A DNA stretch of 64,000 nt from Aliikangiella marina (GTDB lineage: Bacteria; Pseudomonadota; Gammaproteobacteria; Enterobacterales; Kangiellaceae). Shown one piece after another: positions 1 to 8,803 of the stretch. The DNA lies in contig NZ_VIKR01000001.1 in the NCBI RefSeq assembly GCF_007004765.1, positions 372,001-436,000 on the forward strand, written 5' to 3'. How positions within the stretch are numbered: the stretch's first letter is position 1; each line of letters begins with the position of its first letter. The notes below the pieces were generated by a model that had not been told where the DNA came from, did not search any database, and worked only from the letters and a program-made list of their open reading frames with translations. Position numbers and translations under genes: made by a program.

Positions 1-2
1 GC

Positions 3-689
3 GACCGTTATGGTTGGTACCAAGATGAAGTCGGTAATTGGCATTTGACTCTATATATTCACAGTGGTCGAATCGCGGACTTTGATGATAAACTGTTGTT
101 CACCGGTTTAAAGGAAATTGCTAAAGTCCACCAAGGTGAGTTCAGAATTTCGCCCAATCAGAACTTGATCATCAGCAACGTCACTCGCCAAACTAAGCCA
201 GTGATTGAAGCATTAATTAACCGCTATGGCATTAGTATCGGAGAAGTTGAATCTCCGGTGAGAAAAAACTCATTGGCTTGTGTGGCTTTTCCAACTTGCT
301 CGCTAGCGATGGCCGAAGCAGAAAGATACTTGCCGAGTTTTATTGATAAGTTTGAAGAGCTTTTAGCAAAGTATGATTTGAGTGAACAGGCCATCAATAT
401 TCGAATGACAGGCTGTCCAAATGGTTGCGCACGACCCTTCTTAGGCGAAATTGGTTTAGTGGGCAAGGCACCAGGAAAATATAACCTTTATCTTGGTGCG
501 AGTCACATTGGCAGTCGACTGAATAAACTTTATCGGGAAAATATTAATGAGGCACAGATTTTGTCTGAGCTGGAACCGATAATTCAAGATTATGCGAACG
601 CTAAAAATGAAGATGAATATTTTGGCGATTTTGTGATCCGTAAAGGCTATATCAAAGCGGTTCAAAATGGTTTGGACTTTCATTCCTGA
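3..689 (+). CDS. cysI: Sulfite reductase hemoprotein beta subunit, 3' part (truncated by window edge)
   Basis: The reading frame is open from the first bases of the window, so this is the C-terminal part (about 229 residues) of a longer gene. It carries two cysteine pairs: a C-x5-C (ACVAFPTCS) and a CxxxC (TGCPNGCARP). In assimilatory sulfite reductase these hold the coupled 4Fe-4S cluster and siroheme. The NWHLTLYIHSGRI stretch also matches CysI. The family reduces sulfite to sulfide in the cytoplasm with NADPH electrons delivered by the CysJ flavoprotein, which is presumably encoded further left. cysH follows after about 21 nt on the same strand, so the two are almost certainly one operon for cysteine biosynthesis. 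The identification is firm; only the missing N-terminus limits it. Confidence 0.93.
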   Translation, partial: DRYGWYQDEVGNWHLTLYIHSGRIADFDDKLLFTGLKEIAKVHQGEFRISPNQNLIISNVTRQTKPVIEALINRYGISIGEVESPVRKNSLACVAFPTCSLAMAEAERYLPSFIDKFEELLAKYDLSEQAINIRMTGCPNGCARPFLGEIGLVGKAPGKYNLYLGASHIGSRLNKLYRENINEAQILSELEPIIQDYANAKNEDEYFGDFVIRKGYIKAVQNGLDFHS

Positions 690-710
690 TTGTTGTTGAT
701 GAGGTAGGCG

Positions 711-1442
711 ATGTTAAATCTAGAAAAACTTAATTTGCAAGTCGCAGATGACTTTGACGCAGTTAATCGCTTTTTAGAAAACCAAACTGCGCAACAGCGA
801 GTGGCTTGGGCGATTGAGAATCTTCCGGGAGAGTTTGCGTTGTCGTCAAGCTTTGGCGTTCAGTCAGCGGTGAGTTTACATCTGTTAACCCAGATAAAGC
901 CTGATATTCCTGTTTTATTAGTTGATACGGGATACCTGTTTCCTGAAACTTACCAGTTTGTGGAACAGCTTACAGAGCGTCTTGATTTAAACTTGCATGT
1001 ATTGCGACCCAAAGTTTCCAGTGCATGGCAAGAGGCGAGGTTTGGTCGATTGTGGGAAAAGGGGCTCGATGGACTGAATCAATATAACCAAATGAATAAA
1101 GTTCAGCCTATGGAGGATGGATTGAGCGAGCGAAATGTGTCTACTTGGTTTGCAGGTATAATGCGAAGCCAATCCGATACGCGCAAACGCATTAATGTGG
1201 TTCAAAAAATTCGCGGGCGATATAAGGTGCACCCGCTAATTGACTGGAACAACAGGAAGGTCCATCAATACTTGAAAGCTCATGACTTACCTTATCATCC
1301 GCTTTGGGAAAAAGGGTATGTGTCAATTGGAGATACTCATAGCACGGTACCGCTGAGCTTGGGCATGAGCGAGTCGGACACGCGTTTTGGCGGTCTTAAG
1401 CGAGAATGTGGTCTTCATGAGGAAACATCGTCGAGCTTATGA
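711..1442 (+). CDS. cysH: Phosphoadenosine phosphosulfate (PAPS) reductase
   Basis: The protein has 243 residues, the length of E. coli CysH. The N-terminal third has the nucleotide-binding loop [13 protein letters not shown]. The C-terminus carries ECGLHEE, whose cysteine is the catalytic thiol that attacks PAPS. The enzyme reduces PAPS to sulfite using thioredoxin, immediately upstream of sulfite reductase, whose gene lies just before it. The start is an ATG with a GAGG-type ribosome site (GATGAGGTAGGCG) directly before it. The paired cysteines that bind an FeS cluster in APS reductases are absent, which favours PAPS over APS as substrate. That substrate assignment comes from family knowledge. 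Confidence 0.95.
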   Translation: MLNLEKLNLQVADDFDAVNRFLENQTAQQRVAWAIENLPGEFALSSSFGVQSAVSLHLLTQIKPDIPVLLVDTGYLFPETYQFVEQLTERLDLNLHVLRPKVSSAWQEARFGRLWEKGLDGLNQYNQMNKVQPMEDGLSERNVSTWFAGIMRSQSDTRKRINVVQKIRGRYKVHPLIDWNNRKVHQYLKAHDLPYHPLWEKGYVSIGDTHSTVPLSLGMSESDTRFGGLKRECGLHEETSSSL

Positions 1443-1533
1443 AAAGGAACTGTTGAGCGGCTAGAATCAGAGTTTGACAATCTATGCTTAAGTCATCAAG
1501 ATTGGCAAAACTCAAACTTAAAATCTAGTGTCA

Positions 1534-1968
1534 ATGACCAACCTTTTGTTAATAACGCTCATTAACATCGCCGTAATGGCTCTGGCGGTGCTTATTCACT
1601 ATGAGTTCCTTTATAAGCTCACTTCACTAATTCCAAAATTAAAAATTGTTCACCGTTTTAGGATCGTTATCGGTGTAATGGGAGCGCTCGTTGCTCACGT
1701 GATCGAGGTTTGGCTGTTTGCATTTGTTTATTACCTACTGATTAAGAGCGGCAACTTTGGGTATTTACAAGGTAATTTCGATGGCTCGTTGCTCGACTGC
1801 GTTTATTTTTCCTTCACTAATTACACAACCTTAGGCTATGGGGATATTGAACCAATGGGGCCGATCCGATTCTTAACCGGCATAGAGTCGCTTACGGGTC
1901 TAGTGATGATTACTTGGACCGCTTCGTTTCTTTATTATGAAATGCAGCGTCATTGGCAAGGGCGTTAA
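1534..1968 (+). CDS. Two-pore-helix type potassium channel-like protein (Ion_trans_2)
   Basis: This is a small membrane protein of about 144 residues. Hydrophobic segments lie near residues 5-24, 45-72 and 113-135. Before the last segment is a pore loop with the selectivity signature TNYTTLGYGD, close to the canonical TxGYGD of K+ channels. No cytoplasmic RCK or nucleotide-binding domain follows, so gating cannot be inferred. The ATG at 1534 is preferred; an in-frame GTG two codons upstream (1528) is possible. It sits downstream of cysH on the same strand with a gap of about 90 nt, and it looks like a separate unit closed by the hairpin near 1984. Ion selectivity is inferred from the filter only. 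Confidence 0.8.
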   Translation: MTNLLLITLINIAVMALAVLIHYEFLYKLTSLIPKLKIVHRFRIVIGVMGALVAHVIEVWLFAFVYYLLIKSGNFGYLQGNFDGSLLDCVYFSFTNYTTLGYGDIEPMGPIRFLTGIESLTGLVMITWTASFLYYEMQRHWQGR

Positions 1969-1983
1969 AAATTAACCAAGTGG

Positions 1984-2022
1984 ACGACTGTAAGTTATTC
2001 ATCCAGTCGTTTGTGATTTGTT
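1984..2022 (+). terminator. Probable intrinsic terminator of the channel gene
   Basis: A 7-bp inverted repeat (ACGACTG at 1984-1990 and CAGTCGT at 2004-2010) with a 13-nt loop lies 16 nt past the channel stop codon. It is followed by a T-rich run ending in TTTTT. The stem is short, so confidence is moderate. Confidence 0.45.
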
Positions 2023-2038
2023 TTTGGGGCTGTTTTTT

Positions 2039-2068
2039 GTCTCAGTATTTTTTGTCTCAGTATTTTTT
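2039..2068. repeat. 15-nt direct repeat, two copies
   Basis: GTCTCAGTATTTTTT occurs twice back to back (2039-2053 and 2054-2068) in the gap between the channel gene and the converging AMMECR1 gene. It is T-rich low-complexity DNA with no evident function. It may have arisen by slippage near the terminator. Confidence 0.85.
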
Positions 2069-2164
2069 CTCGTTTTTTTAATTTAGTTTTTTAGGCTAGC
2101 TTCATAGCCTCTAGCTTGTGGCGATGGCTCGCAAAAGATAGACGCGATAATCGATTAACACAAC

Positions 2165-2731
2165 TTAGTCAATATTAATGGTTTTATATCGACTAATCTC
2201 TATTTCATCACTCCAAAAAGACTCAGACAAGCCCGCTTTTTTTTTGAGGTGGTTTATAAAGCTTTGCGGCTCGGGAAGTTGCTCCCAAACCGTCGGTAAG
2301 AATGTTGCCTTGAAACCATTATATCGTAGTACGAGACCATCCTCGCCGGGGACAAGTTGGTTGAGGCAATCCGCTTCGCTACTAAATGTCATCGCCTCGG
2401 CTGGCATTAAGATTGACACAGAGATATGAATCATAGGCTCTTCAATGGGGTTGACTTTTGGGAACCTGGGATCTTTAAATGCTGCCGCAAATGCATGATC
2501 GGCAACGTCTTGTATAAGCGGTTGCTTTGCTTCTAACCCGCCGATACAACCTCGAAGCTGGTTGGTTTCTTTAAGGGTAACAAAACAAGCGCCAATTTGT
2601 TGGAGCGTTTCGGAATAGCTATTGAGCTCTAAAATCGGGGCTTTGCTGTAAGTTAAACCATATTGAATGGCATGCCGAGCTGTTTGCAAGATTATTTGTT
2701 TATCTTTTTGAGTCAGCTTAGTAAATGGCAT
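2165..2731 (-). CDS. amrA: AmmeMemoRadiSam system protein A (AMMECR1-domain protein)
   Basis: The protein has about 188 residues made of one AMMECR1 domain. Typical features are NQLRGCIGGLEAKQPL near the middle and the FKDPRFPKV and ISVSIL segments. The family has no established biochemical activity. In bacteria it travels with Memo-like and radical SAM proteins, both encoded here within 3 kb. The ATG at 2731 is preferred because it leaves a 14-nt overlap with the upstream gene and has GGA about 10 nt before it. A GTG at 2776 would extend the protein by 15 residues but has no ribosome site. Overlap with the Memo gene indicates translational coupling. Confidence 0.88.
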   Translation of the reverse strand: MPFTKLTQKDKQIILQTARHAIQYGLTYSKAPILELNSYSETLQQIGACFVTLKETNQLRGCIGGLEAKQPLIQDVADHAFAAAFKDPRFPKVNPIEEPMIHISVSILMPAEAMTFSSEADCLNQLVPGEDGLVLRYNGFKATFLPTVWEQLPEPQSFINHLKKKAGLSESFWSDEIEISRYKTINID

Positions 2732-3506
2732 AGGCAGCGTATCCAACAACCCTCGATTTATCTCCGGCGGTATCACCGGAATTACATTGTTTTAATAATG
2801 ATACATTGAGTGATTTTTCGCTAGCAACTTCTAGTAACCCTTGAATTGGCGTGCAACCACAGGCCATATGGTGATCGAGGGCTTGATAGTTTTTATCGAG
2901 AATCTTTCGGGTTGTTAAATGGTCAATAATATTAGCGTCATCATAAGAAAGGAAATGACTCAAATCTGAGCTGACAACAACAATCGTGTTTTCTAGTTTC
3001 CAAAGAGTCTCGATTACCTCGGCGACTTCTTCTGGGGTTGCATCACCCACCGCTAACGGTATTAATTGAAATTCATCAAGGGCTCGTTGAAGAAAAGGCA
3101 GTTGTACTTCGAGTGAGTGCTCTTCTTTATGCGCTTTATCAGAGACTGATACCTGCGGAAGTTTAGCCAGTAGGTTAATGGCTTCAATATCTAATGGGAT
3201 ATCACCAAGCGGCGATGAAAACTTATCACAAGAAGGAACCGCAATTCCCGCTATCCATTCTCTGTGACATGGTCCGAGTAAGACGACTCGTTTTATCTCA
3301 GCTTTTTGTTTTGCAATCAATGCGTAAGCTTCTGCCGCTGTGCTTCCCGAATATTGATAGCCAGCGTGGGGCACAATGAATCCACGAGCATTATAACTAA
3401 AATGAGATTCGCTATGGGATATTAAGTCATCAACCAAGTGGCTTAAATTTACTTGGTCACCAGGATAAAAGCTACCGGCAACGGCGGGCGGTCTAACTCG
3501 ATCCAT
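2718..3506 (-). CDS. amrB: AmmeMemoRadiSam system protein B (Memo-like)
   Basis: The protein has 262 residues and matches the Memo/extradiol-dioxygenase-like fold: RPPAVAGSFYPGD at the N-terminus, IVPHAGYQYSGSTAAEAY, GPCHREW, VVSSDLSHFLSYDDA, and a late cysteine region ACGCTPI. The conserved histidines and aspartate are those that line the putative metal pocket of Memo proteins. Whether the bacterial members are enzymes is unsettled. A GGAG ribosome site (CAGGAGAACAG) precedes the ATG. It is the first gene of the leftward amrB-amrA pair. The Hsp20 gene lies upstream on the same strand but is separated by its own terminator. Confidence 0.9.
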   Translation of the reverse strand: MDRVRPPAVAGSFYPGDQVNLSHLVDDLISHSESHFSYNARGFIVPHAGYQYSGSTAAEAYALIAKQKAEIKRVVLLGPCHREWIAGIAVPSCDKFSSPLGDIPLDIEAINLLAKLPQVSVSDKAHKEEHSLEVQLPFLQRALDEFQLIPLAVGDATPEEVAEVIETLWKLENTIVVVSSDLSHFLSYDDANIIDHLTTRKILDKNYQALDHHMACGCTPIQGLLEVASEKSLNVSLLKQCNSGDTAGDKSRVVGYAAYAIY

Positions 3507-3674
3507 TCTGTTCTCCTGCAGTTAGCGACTAAGCGCTTCTTGTATTGAAGAGACAACCGAACTCATCAATTATCAGTTGATGTCTAAAATAAGTATGCTC
3601 GCAATTCTCAAAATTTCCAGTAACCGAGAGTTTTTGTCATAAAAGTCTTCAGAAATTAATATTTGAGATACAAA

Positions 3675-3708
3675 AAAGGCTACTTAGATTAAGTAGCCTT
3701 TTTATTGA
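3675..3708 (-). terminator. Intrinsic terminator of the Hsp20 gene
   Basis: An 11-bp perfect stem (3675-3685 with 3691-3701) and 5-nt loop are flanked by A-runs on one side and T-runs on the other. It lies 17 nt beyond the hsp20 stop codon. Read on the minus strand it ends in a T-run, so it separates hsp20 from amrB. Confidence 0.85.
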
Positions 3709-3718
3709 CGTTTTATGA

Positions 3719-4141
3719 CTACTTGATGTCAATTCGTGTTTGGGATGCTTGTGGGACTTCAGTTTTTCTTAAGTGAAGTGTTAACAAACCATCTTTAAAT
3801 TCAGCGTTGATATCTTCTTCTCTGACGTCGTCGGGTAAATTGAAACTACGCTCGAAGCTGCCATAAAAACGTTCCATGGTGTGTAGCTTTTTATCTTCTT
3901 TCTCAAATTTTCTTTCACCGCTAATCGTTAAATAACCATTATTACTGGTGACGTGAATATCTTCTTTTTTGACTTCTGGCAACTCAGCTTTTATCAAGTA
4001 TTCTGATGCGTCTTCAGTAACATCTACTAATGGCTTCCAGCTGGTTTCAACATTTTTCATTTCTGGTGTGCTAAAGAAACGGTTAGTCGGCGTGAAAAAA
4101 CTATCGAAGTCTCTTAACGGATTCCATCTTACTAAACTCAT
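3719..4141 (-). CDS. Small heat-shock protein, Hsp20/alpha-crystallin family
   Basis: With the ATG at 4141 the protein has 140 residues and begins MSLVRWNPLRDFDSFF, the standard start of class A bacterial Hsp20 proteins. The alpha-crystallin domain spans about residues 35-135, with the core ELPEVKKEDI, the strand NGYLTISGERKFE, and the A-x-x-x-G-L/L-x-L type signature in NAEFKDGLLTLHL. A GAGGAG ribosome site sits upstream of this ATG. A longer frame starting at 4267 lacks one. The product should be an ATP-independent holdase that binds unfolding proteins. It lies between the Memo gene and the divergent radical SAM gene. It has its own terminator, so shared regulation with the AmmeMemoRadiSam genes is not shown. 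Confidence 0.93.
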   Translation of the reverse strand: MSLVRWNPLRDFDSFFTPTNRFFSTPEMKNVETSWKPLVDVTEDASEYLIKAELPEVKKEDIHVTSNNGYLTISGERKFEKEDKKLHTMERFYGSFERSFNLPDDVREEDINAEFKDGLLTLHLRKTEVPQASQTRIDIK

Positions 4142-4376
4142 CGCATATCTCCTCATCAATTGGGATGTTAATAAGGTTAAAAACAGTAACTGCTCAGCGA
4201 CAACTTGCTGCCTACTTTTATATACTAAACCAAGATTAATGACGCTGTTTTGACACGAATCAAACAATATTGAGATTCTTAGAAGGAAAGGAGTTGATAG
4301 CGTGATTTTTCATATGAAAAAAACACCTTAGCCAACTTTGACTTGAAATTTTTCAATCAAGCCTCATGCTTAACCT

Positions 4377-5450
4377 ATGAGTGCTTTTATTCATCCAACT
4401 AATTATTGGCACACGTTAGCCGATAACCGGGTTCAATGTGATCTTTGTCCTCGCTTTTGCAAGTTGAAAGAAGGTCAAAGAGGGCTGTGTTTTGTTCGCC
4501 AAAATCTAGGTGATAAGATATGTTTAACTTCTTATGGTCGGTCAAGCGGATTTTGTATCGATCCGATTGAAAAAAAGCCACTCAATCATTTTCTACCGGG
4601 TACTCCAGTATTATCTTTCGGAACGGCTGGTTGTAACTTAGCCTGTAAGTTTTGCCAAAACTGGGATATCAGTAAATCGAGAGAAATAGATAGCCTGGCC
4701 TCCCATGCTTCTCCAGAACAAATCGCTGAGGCAGCATCACGCTACGGTTGTCGGAGCATTGCTTATACCTATAATGACCCGGTGATTTTTCATGAGTATG
4801 CGATTGATATCGCGCAAGCTTGCCGGGAAAAAGAGATTAAAAGTGTTGCAGTTACCGCGGGATATATTTGCGAAGTGCCAAGACGAGAGTTTTTTAAATA
4901 CATGGACGCCGCTAATATCGATCTTAAGGCGTTTACAGAACAGTTTTATTACAAACTCACTGGCGCACATCTACAGCCAGTTTTAGATACACTAATCTAT
5001 TTAAAACAGGAAACAAACGTCTGGTTTGAAATTACGACCTTATTGATTCCAGGGCATAATGACTCAGACACAGAAATAGAAGCGCTAACCCAGTGGGTTG
5101 TCGATAATCTTGGTGGCGATATTCCCCTGCATTTCACCGCATTTCATCCTGACTGGAAGATGAATGACATCCCCGCGCCCCCCCTGAAGACGCTATTGCG
5201 AGCGCGTGAAATAGCGCTAAAAACTGGACTCTCGTATGTTTATACTGGCAATGTGCATGACAAAAAGACTCAAAGCACATACTGTGCTAGCTGTAATCAG
5301 CGAGTGATTGGCAGAGATTGGTATGAACTGAGTGATTGGCACATAGACGCCAATGGCACATGTGATCAATGTGGAAATAAAATTCCAGGTGTATTCGAAT
5401 CGAGCGTGGGCGCTTGGGGCGCGAGTCGCTTACCCATCCGTGTCAGTTAA
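4377..5450 (+). CDS. amrS: AmmeMemoRadiSam system radical SAM enzyme
   Basis: The protein has 357 residues. The radical SAM signature CxxxCxxC is at C86, C90 and C93 (CNLACKFCQNW). The N-terminus has an extra cysteine group C21-x2-C24-x3-C28 ... C38. The C-terminal tail has two CxxC pairs (YCASCNQ and CDQCGNK), which suggest a zinc or additional iron-sulfur site. It matches the AmmeMemoRadiSam radical SAM family related to pyruvate formate-lyase activating enzymes; its substrate is unknown. The ATG follows AACCT with no ribosome site, so initiation may be leaderless or the start may differ slightly. It is divergent from hsp20-amrB-amrA. Together these give all three defining genes of the system in one locus. 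Confidence 0.92.
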   Translation: MSAFIHPTNYWHTLADNRVQCDLCPRFCKLKEGQRGLCFVRQNLGDKICLTSYGRSSGFCIDPIEKKPLNHFLPGTPVLSFGTAGCNLACKFCQNWDISKSREIDSLASHASPEQIAEAASRYGCRSIAYTYNDPVIFHEYAIDIAQACREKEIKSVAVTAGYICEVPRREFFKYMDAANIDLKAFTEQFYYKLTGAHLQPVLDTLIYLKQETNVWFEITTLLIPGHNDSDTEIEALTQWVVDNLGGDIPLHFTAFHPDWKMNDIPAPPLKTLLRAREIALKTGLSYVYTGNVHDKKTQSTYCASCNQRVIGRDWYELSDWHIDANGTCDQCGNKIPGVFESSVGAWGASRLPIRVS

Positions 5451-5566
5451 ACCTTATTACTTTTTATTATTGTTTTACACCAATCTCAGCTTGTTTTAGC
5501 GGCGAGATTGAGTAGGATTTTAGGTTAATCTGAACAAGTTTGTTGATAGAGTAGCTTTGGTTTTTC

Positions 5567-6370
5567 ATGCAGGATTTTTGTCATTTTCAGAAAGTGGTTA
5601 TTAAAGTTGGCAGTGCGCTAATTGCCCCAGAGGGACGGGGAAGTAGTGTTCGCTATTTGTTATCACTAGCTGATTTCGTTCATCATTGCTTGCAACAAGG
5701 TAAAGATGTTGTCATCGTCTCCTCGGGTTCTGTCGCGGCCGGTTCTGGCTTAACTAATCATCATCTGGCACAAAAGTTATCTATCCCACAGAAGCAGGCA
5801 CTCGCTTCAATTGGTCAAACTCATTTGATGCAACATTGGCAAAAACTGTTCGATAATCATTGCGCACAGATTTTACTAACGCGCTCTGACTTGGAAAGCC
5901 TGCAACGACGCGCTAATGCAAAAAATACCATTAATACATTATTGTCGATGCAAGCGATACCCATTATTAACGAGAATGATTCAGTCGTTGTTGATGAGTT
6001 AGTTGTTGGTGACAACGACAATCTAGCCGCGCAAGTGGCAGAAATGTGTAATGCAGATTTATTAATTATTTGTAGTGATGTGGAAGGGTTGTTCGATAAG
6101 AATCCGAAAACTCACGATAAAGCTCAGTTGATACCGCTGGTGGAAAAAATTGAGGACTCTCATTTTGCGATTGCTGGCGCCACCGATAATCCAATAGCGA
6201 CCGGTGGAATGCAAACCAAATTACAGGCCGCTAAGTTTGCCAGTGATGCTGGTATTGATACGCTAATTGTTAACGGCAGAAATGTAGAAACTTTTGAGCG
6301 ATTAAAGCGCAATCAAACGACTGGAACCTGGTTTAAAAGCCAAATTAATAAGGAATCGCACAATGGATGA
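5567..6370 (+). CDS. proB: Glutamate 5-kinase, short form without PUA domain
   Basis: The protein has 267 residues and covers only the amino-acid kinase domain: VVIKVGSALI at the N-terminus, IVSSGSVAAGSG, NENDSVV, VGDNDNLAAQVA and the late GGMQTKLQAA. It phosphorylates glutamate in the first step of proline synthesis. E. coli ProB is about 367 residues because of a C-terminal PUA domain, which is missing here, and the frame ends cleanly after a normal kinase C-terminus. It overlaps proA by 8 nt, giving a tightly coupled proBA operon. No strong ribosome site is visible before the ATG. In the family, proline feedback acts through the kinase domain, so inhibition may remain. That last point is inference. 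Confidence 0.93.
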   Translation: MQDFCHFQKVVIKVGSALIAPEGRGSSVRYLLSLADFVHHCLQQGKDVVIVSSGSVAAGSGLTNHHLAQKLSIPQKQALASIGQTHLMQHWQKLFDNHCAQILLTRSDLESLQRRANAKNTINTLLSMQAIPIINENDSVVVDELVVGDNDNLAAQVAEMCNADLLIICSDVEGLFDKNPKTHDKAQLIPLVEKIEDSHFAIAGATDNPIATGGMQTKLQAAKFASDAGIDTLIVNGRNVETFERLKRNQTTGTWFKSQINKESHNG

Positions 6371-7637
6371 TACCGCGCTACTCGGGTTAAGTGATTCACT
6401 TTTCTCGCAATGTCAAGCCGCTAAGTCGGCTGCTCGTTCTCTGGTAACTAAAAAAACTGCTCAAAAGAATACGCTGCTAATTAATATGGCGAATATTCTC
6501 AAAAAGAGAGAAGCGGAAATCATTCAGGCTAATCAGCTCGACTGTCAGCATGCTAAAGAGAGTGGCTTGTCGAATGCGATGATTGATCGACTGACCATCA
6601 CGCCAGTGCTGATTCAACAAATGCAATCTGTACTAGAGTTTGTCGCCGGTTTAGACGATCCACTAGTAAAAGACTATCCGATTAAAAGGCAACCTAGCGG
6701 TATCAATGTTACCAAGAAACGGATACCGATTGGTGTGATTCTGATGATTTATGAATCGCGTCCTAATGTGACCGTAGAAGCTGCGGCTTTAGCTTTGAAA
6801 AGTGGTAATCAAATTATTTTACGAGGTGGCAAAGAAGCGTTTAATTCAAATCAAGCGATCGGTAGATGTTGGCGAGAGGCACTCGAACTGAGTGGTTTTC
6901 ATCAAGATTCGATAATCGTACTTGATACGACCGATCGAAGCGCACTCGATGCGCTGTTGAAATTTGATGAGTTTATTGATTTAGTGATTCCTCGCGGTGG
7001 AGAGGGACTTATCAGACATGTTGTTGAACATAGTCATATTCCTGTTATTAAGCATTACAAAGGGGTTTGCCATTTGTTTGTTGATGAGTCCGCGAATCTG
7101 GATAACGCATTAGCACTAATCGTTAACGGCAAAACGCAAAGACCGGGTGTGTGTAATTCGCTAGAAGGTTTGCTGGTTCATCAAAATATCGCTCAAGCGT
7201 TTTTACCCAAACTCTATGATTTACTGGTTAGTAAAAACGTAACGATTTATGGCTGTGATCGGTCAGTTGATATTCTACAAAACATAGAGGCTGCCGATGA
7301 TGATTTATTTCATTGTGAATTCTTAGATTTAAAAATATCTTTAAAAATTGTGGACGACTTAGACGAAGCCATTCAGTTCATCGATGTTTTCGGCTCTAAC
7401 CATACCGAAGTCATCGTTACCGAAAAACAAGAGAATGCTAATGAATTTATTAATCGCGTTGATGCCTCTGTGGTTATGGTCAATGCCTCCTCTCGATTTT
7501 CAGATGGTGGTGAACTGGGGCTTGGTGCAGAAATTGGTATCTCAACATCAAAGCTACATGCCTATGGTCCCATGGGATTAGAATCATTAACTAGTGAGAA
7601 GTTTATTGTTTTAGGAGACGGGCAAGTACGCAAATAA
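6363..7637 (+). CDS. proA: Glutamate-5-semialdehyde dehydrogenase (gamma-glutamyl phosphate reductase)
   Basis: The protein has 424 residues, the normal family length. It belongs to the aldehyde dehydrogenase superfamily, with IPIGVILMIYESRPNVT, ALKSGNQIILRGGKEA, and the catalytic cysteine in QRPGVCNSLEGLLVH. It reduces gamma-glutamyl phosphate to glutamate semialdehyde with NADPH, the second step of proline synthesis. The late stretch VNASSRFSDGGELGLGAEIGIST is typical. The start overlaps the end of proB in a different frame, which supports co-translation and possibly channelling of the unstable intermediate. No terminator is evident after it. Confidence 0.96.
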   Translation: MDDTALLGLSDSLFSQCQAAKSAARSLVTKKTAQKNTLLINMANILKKREAEIIQANQLDCQHAKESGLSNAMIDRLTITPVLIQQMQSVLEFVAGLDDPLVKDYPIKRQPSGINVTKKRIPIGVILMIYESRPNVTVEAAALALKSGNQIILRGGKEAFNSNQAIGRCWREALELSGFHQDSIIVLDTTDRSALDALLKFDEFIDLVIPRGGEGLIRHVVEHSHIPVIKHYKGVCHLFVDESANLDNALALIVNGKTQRPGVCNSLEGLLVHQNIAQAFLPKLYDLLVSKNVTIYGCDRSVDILQNIEAADDDLFHCEFLDLKISLKIVDDLDEAIQFIDVFGSNHTEVIVTEKQENANEFINRVDASVVMVNASSRFSDGGELGLGAEIGISTSKLHAYGPMGLESLTSEKFIVLGDGQVRK

Positions 7638-7686
7638 TCAGCGAGTTCCGCTTCTTTAGACAATAATTTTTAAATTTTGCATTCCA

Positions 7687-8433
7687 ATGAAAATTCACCT
7701 ACTCAGTGACCTTCATCTTGAGTTTCATGACTTTTCCTATCAGGATATTGGCGCTGATGTTTTGGTATTGGCTGGAGACATTCATACCAAAGATAGAGGT
7801 GTCCGTTGGGCTCTAAACAACATCATTAACAGACCCGTTATTTATGTTTTAGGTAATCATGAATATTACGGTAAAACCTACCCAAAGCTGCTCGCGGAGC
7901 TAAAAAAGCTAACTAAGCATACTAACATCCATGTGCTTGAAAACGAGGTGCTTAAGGTTGGTCATGTTAACTTTTTGGGCTGTACGCTATGGACCGATTT
8001 TAAGCTGTTTGGTGATCCCAAAATAGCGGGGTATCACTGTCAGCAAAAAATGAATGACTATAAAAAAATAAAACGTCTTCCAAATTATTCGAAACTACGC
8101 TCGATCGACACCGCAATAATTCATAAACGTTCCCTCGATTGGCTCGGAAAAAGTCTAGAGCGTCATCGGGGCGAAACTAATGTTGTGGTTACTCATCACG
8201 CTCCTTCGATTCATTCAGTCCCCGGTGATTGTCGAGGAGACTTTACGACTGCTGCGTATACTTCTGCGCTTGACGATTTTATAAAAACACATTCTCCAAA
8301 ATTTTGGCTCCACGGTCATCTACACAACACCTCAGATTATTTTATTGGTGAAAGCAGAATCTTATGCAACCCGCGTGGCTATCCAGACGAGGAAAACGTT
8401 CAATTTGATCCCGGGTTTTGTTTTATTGCCTAA
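7687..8433 (+). CDS. Calcineurin-like metallophosphoesterase
   Basis: The protein has 248 residues and starts directly with the first metal motif, KIHLLSDLHLEF. All expected motifs are present in order: DLH, LAGDIH, LGNHE, THHAPS and HGHLHN. The active site should therefore bind two metal ions and hydrolyse a phosphoester. The natural substrate cannot be read from sequence. There is no signal peptide, so it is cytoplasmic. It follows proA by 49 nt on the same strand, but a functional link to proline synthesis is unlikely. The family label is secure and the role is unknown. Confidence 0.88.
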   Translation: MKIHLLSDLHLEFHDFSYQDIGADVLVLAGDIHTKDRGVRWALNNIINRPVIYVLGNHEYYGKTYPKLLAELKKLTKHTNIHVLENEVLKVGHVNFLGCTLWTDFKLFGDPKIAGYHCQQKMNDYKKIKRLPNYSKLRSIDTAIIHKRSLDWLGKSLERHRGETNVVVTHHAPSIHSVPGDCRGDFTTAAYTSALDDFIKTHSPKFWLHGHLHNTSDYFIGESRILCNPRGYPDEENVQFDPGFCFIA

Positions 8434-8803
8434 TATCGATAGCATAAGGAAAAAAGGTTTCGATAAGTGATTGACGCAAACCATTCAGAAAATCGATACC
8501 ACCAGCGCACTCAATCAAATTGAGTCTTTTGGGAATATCCAATAAGTCAAGATAGTGAAATAACTCAAACAATTGTCTTTTTCGCCAAATTATATCAAAC
8601 GTGTTACTTTATCTTGTTGATAACATTGAAGTTTTATTTTGGCATGAGGTTTGCTCAAACAACTCGATAAACAAAGTACTTAAACCAAAATAATCTGGTT
8701 ACAAATCGCAACAAATGCAATGCTCTTGTAATCATTTGACGATGGTAGGGACTACTTTTTAACGTTACACTAGTTGCAAAAATAATAGATAAAGGAATCC
8801 AGC
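8434..8803. other. Intergenic region of about 370 bp, no gene seen
   Basis: This AT-rich stretch separates the phosphoesterase from the DUF1707-type gene. No ORF, RNA gene or clear terminator is visible. Near the right end TTGACG at 8736-8741 could be a -35 element for the next gene, but no well-spaced -10 hexamer is convincing. A GGAAT sequence shortly before the ATG is a weak ribosome site. Confidence 0.6.

Noticed and set aside
2178-2429. 83-codon plus-strand frame opposite the AMMECR1 gene
   Set aside because: It is the shadow of a well-supported gene and has no ribosome site.
5481-5510. 7-bp inverted repeat between the radical SAM gene and proB
   Set aside because: Long loop and no T-run; too weak to call a terminator.
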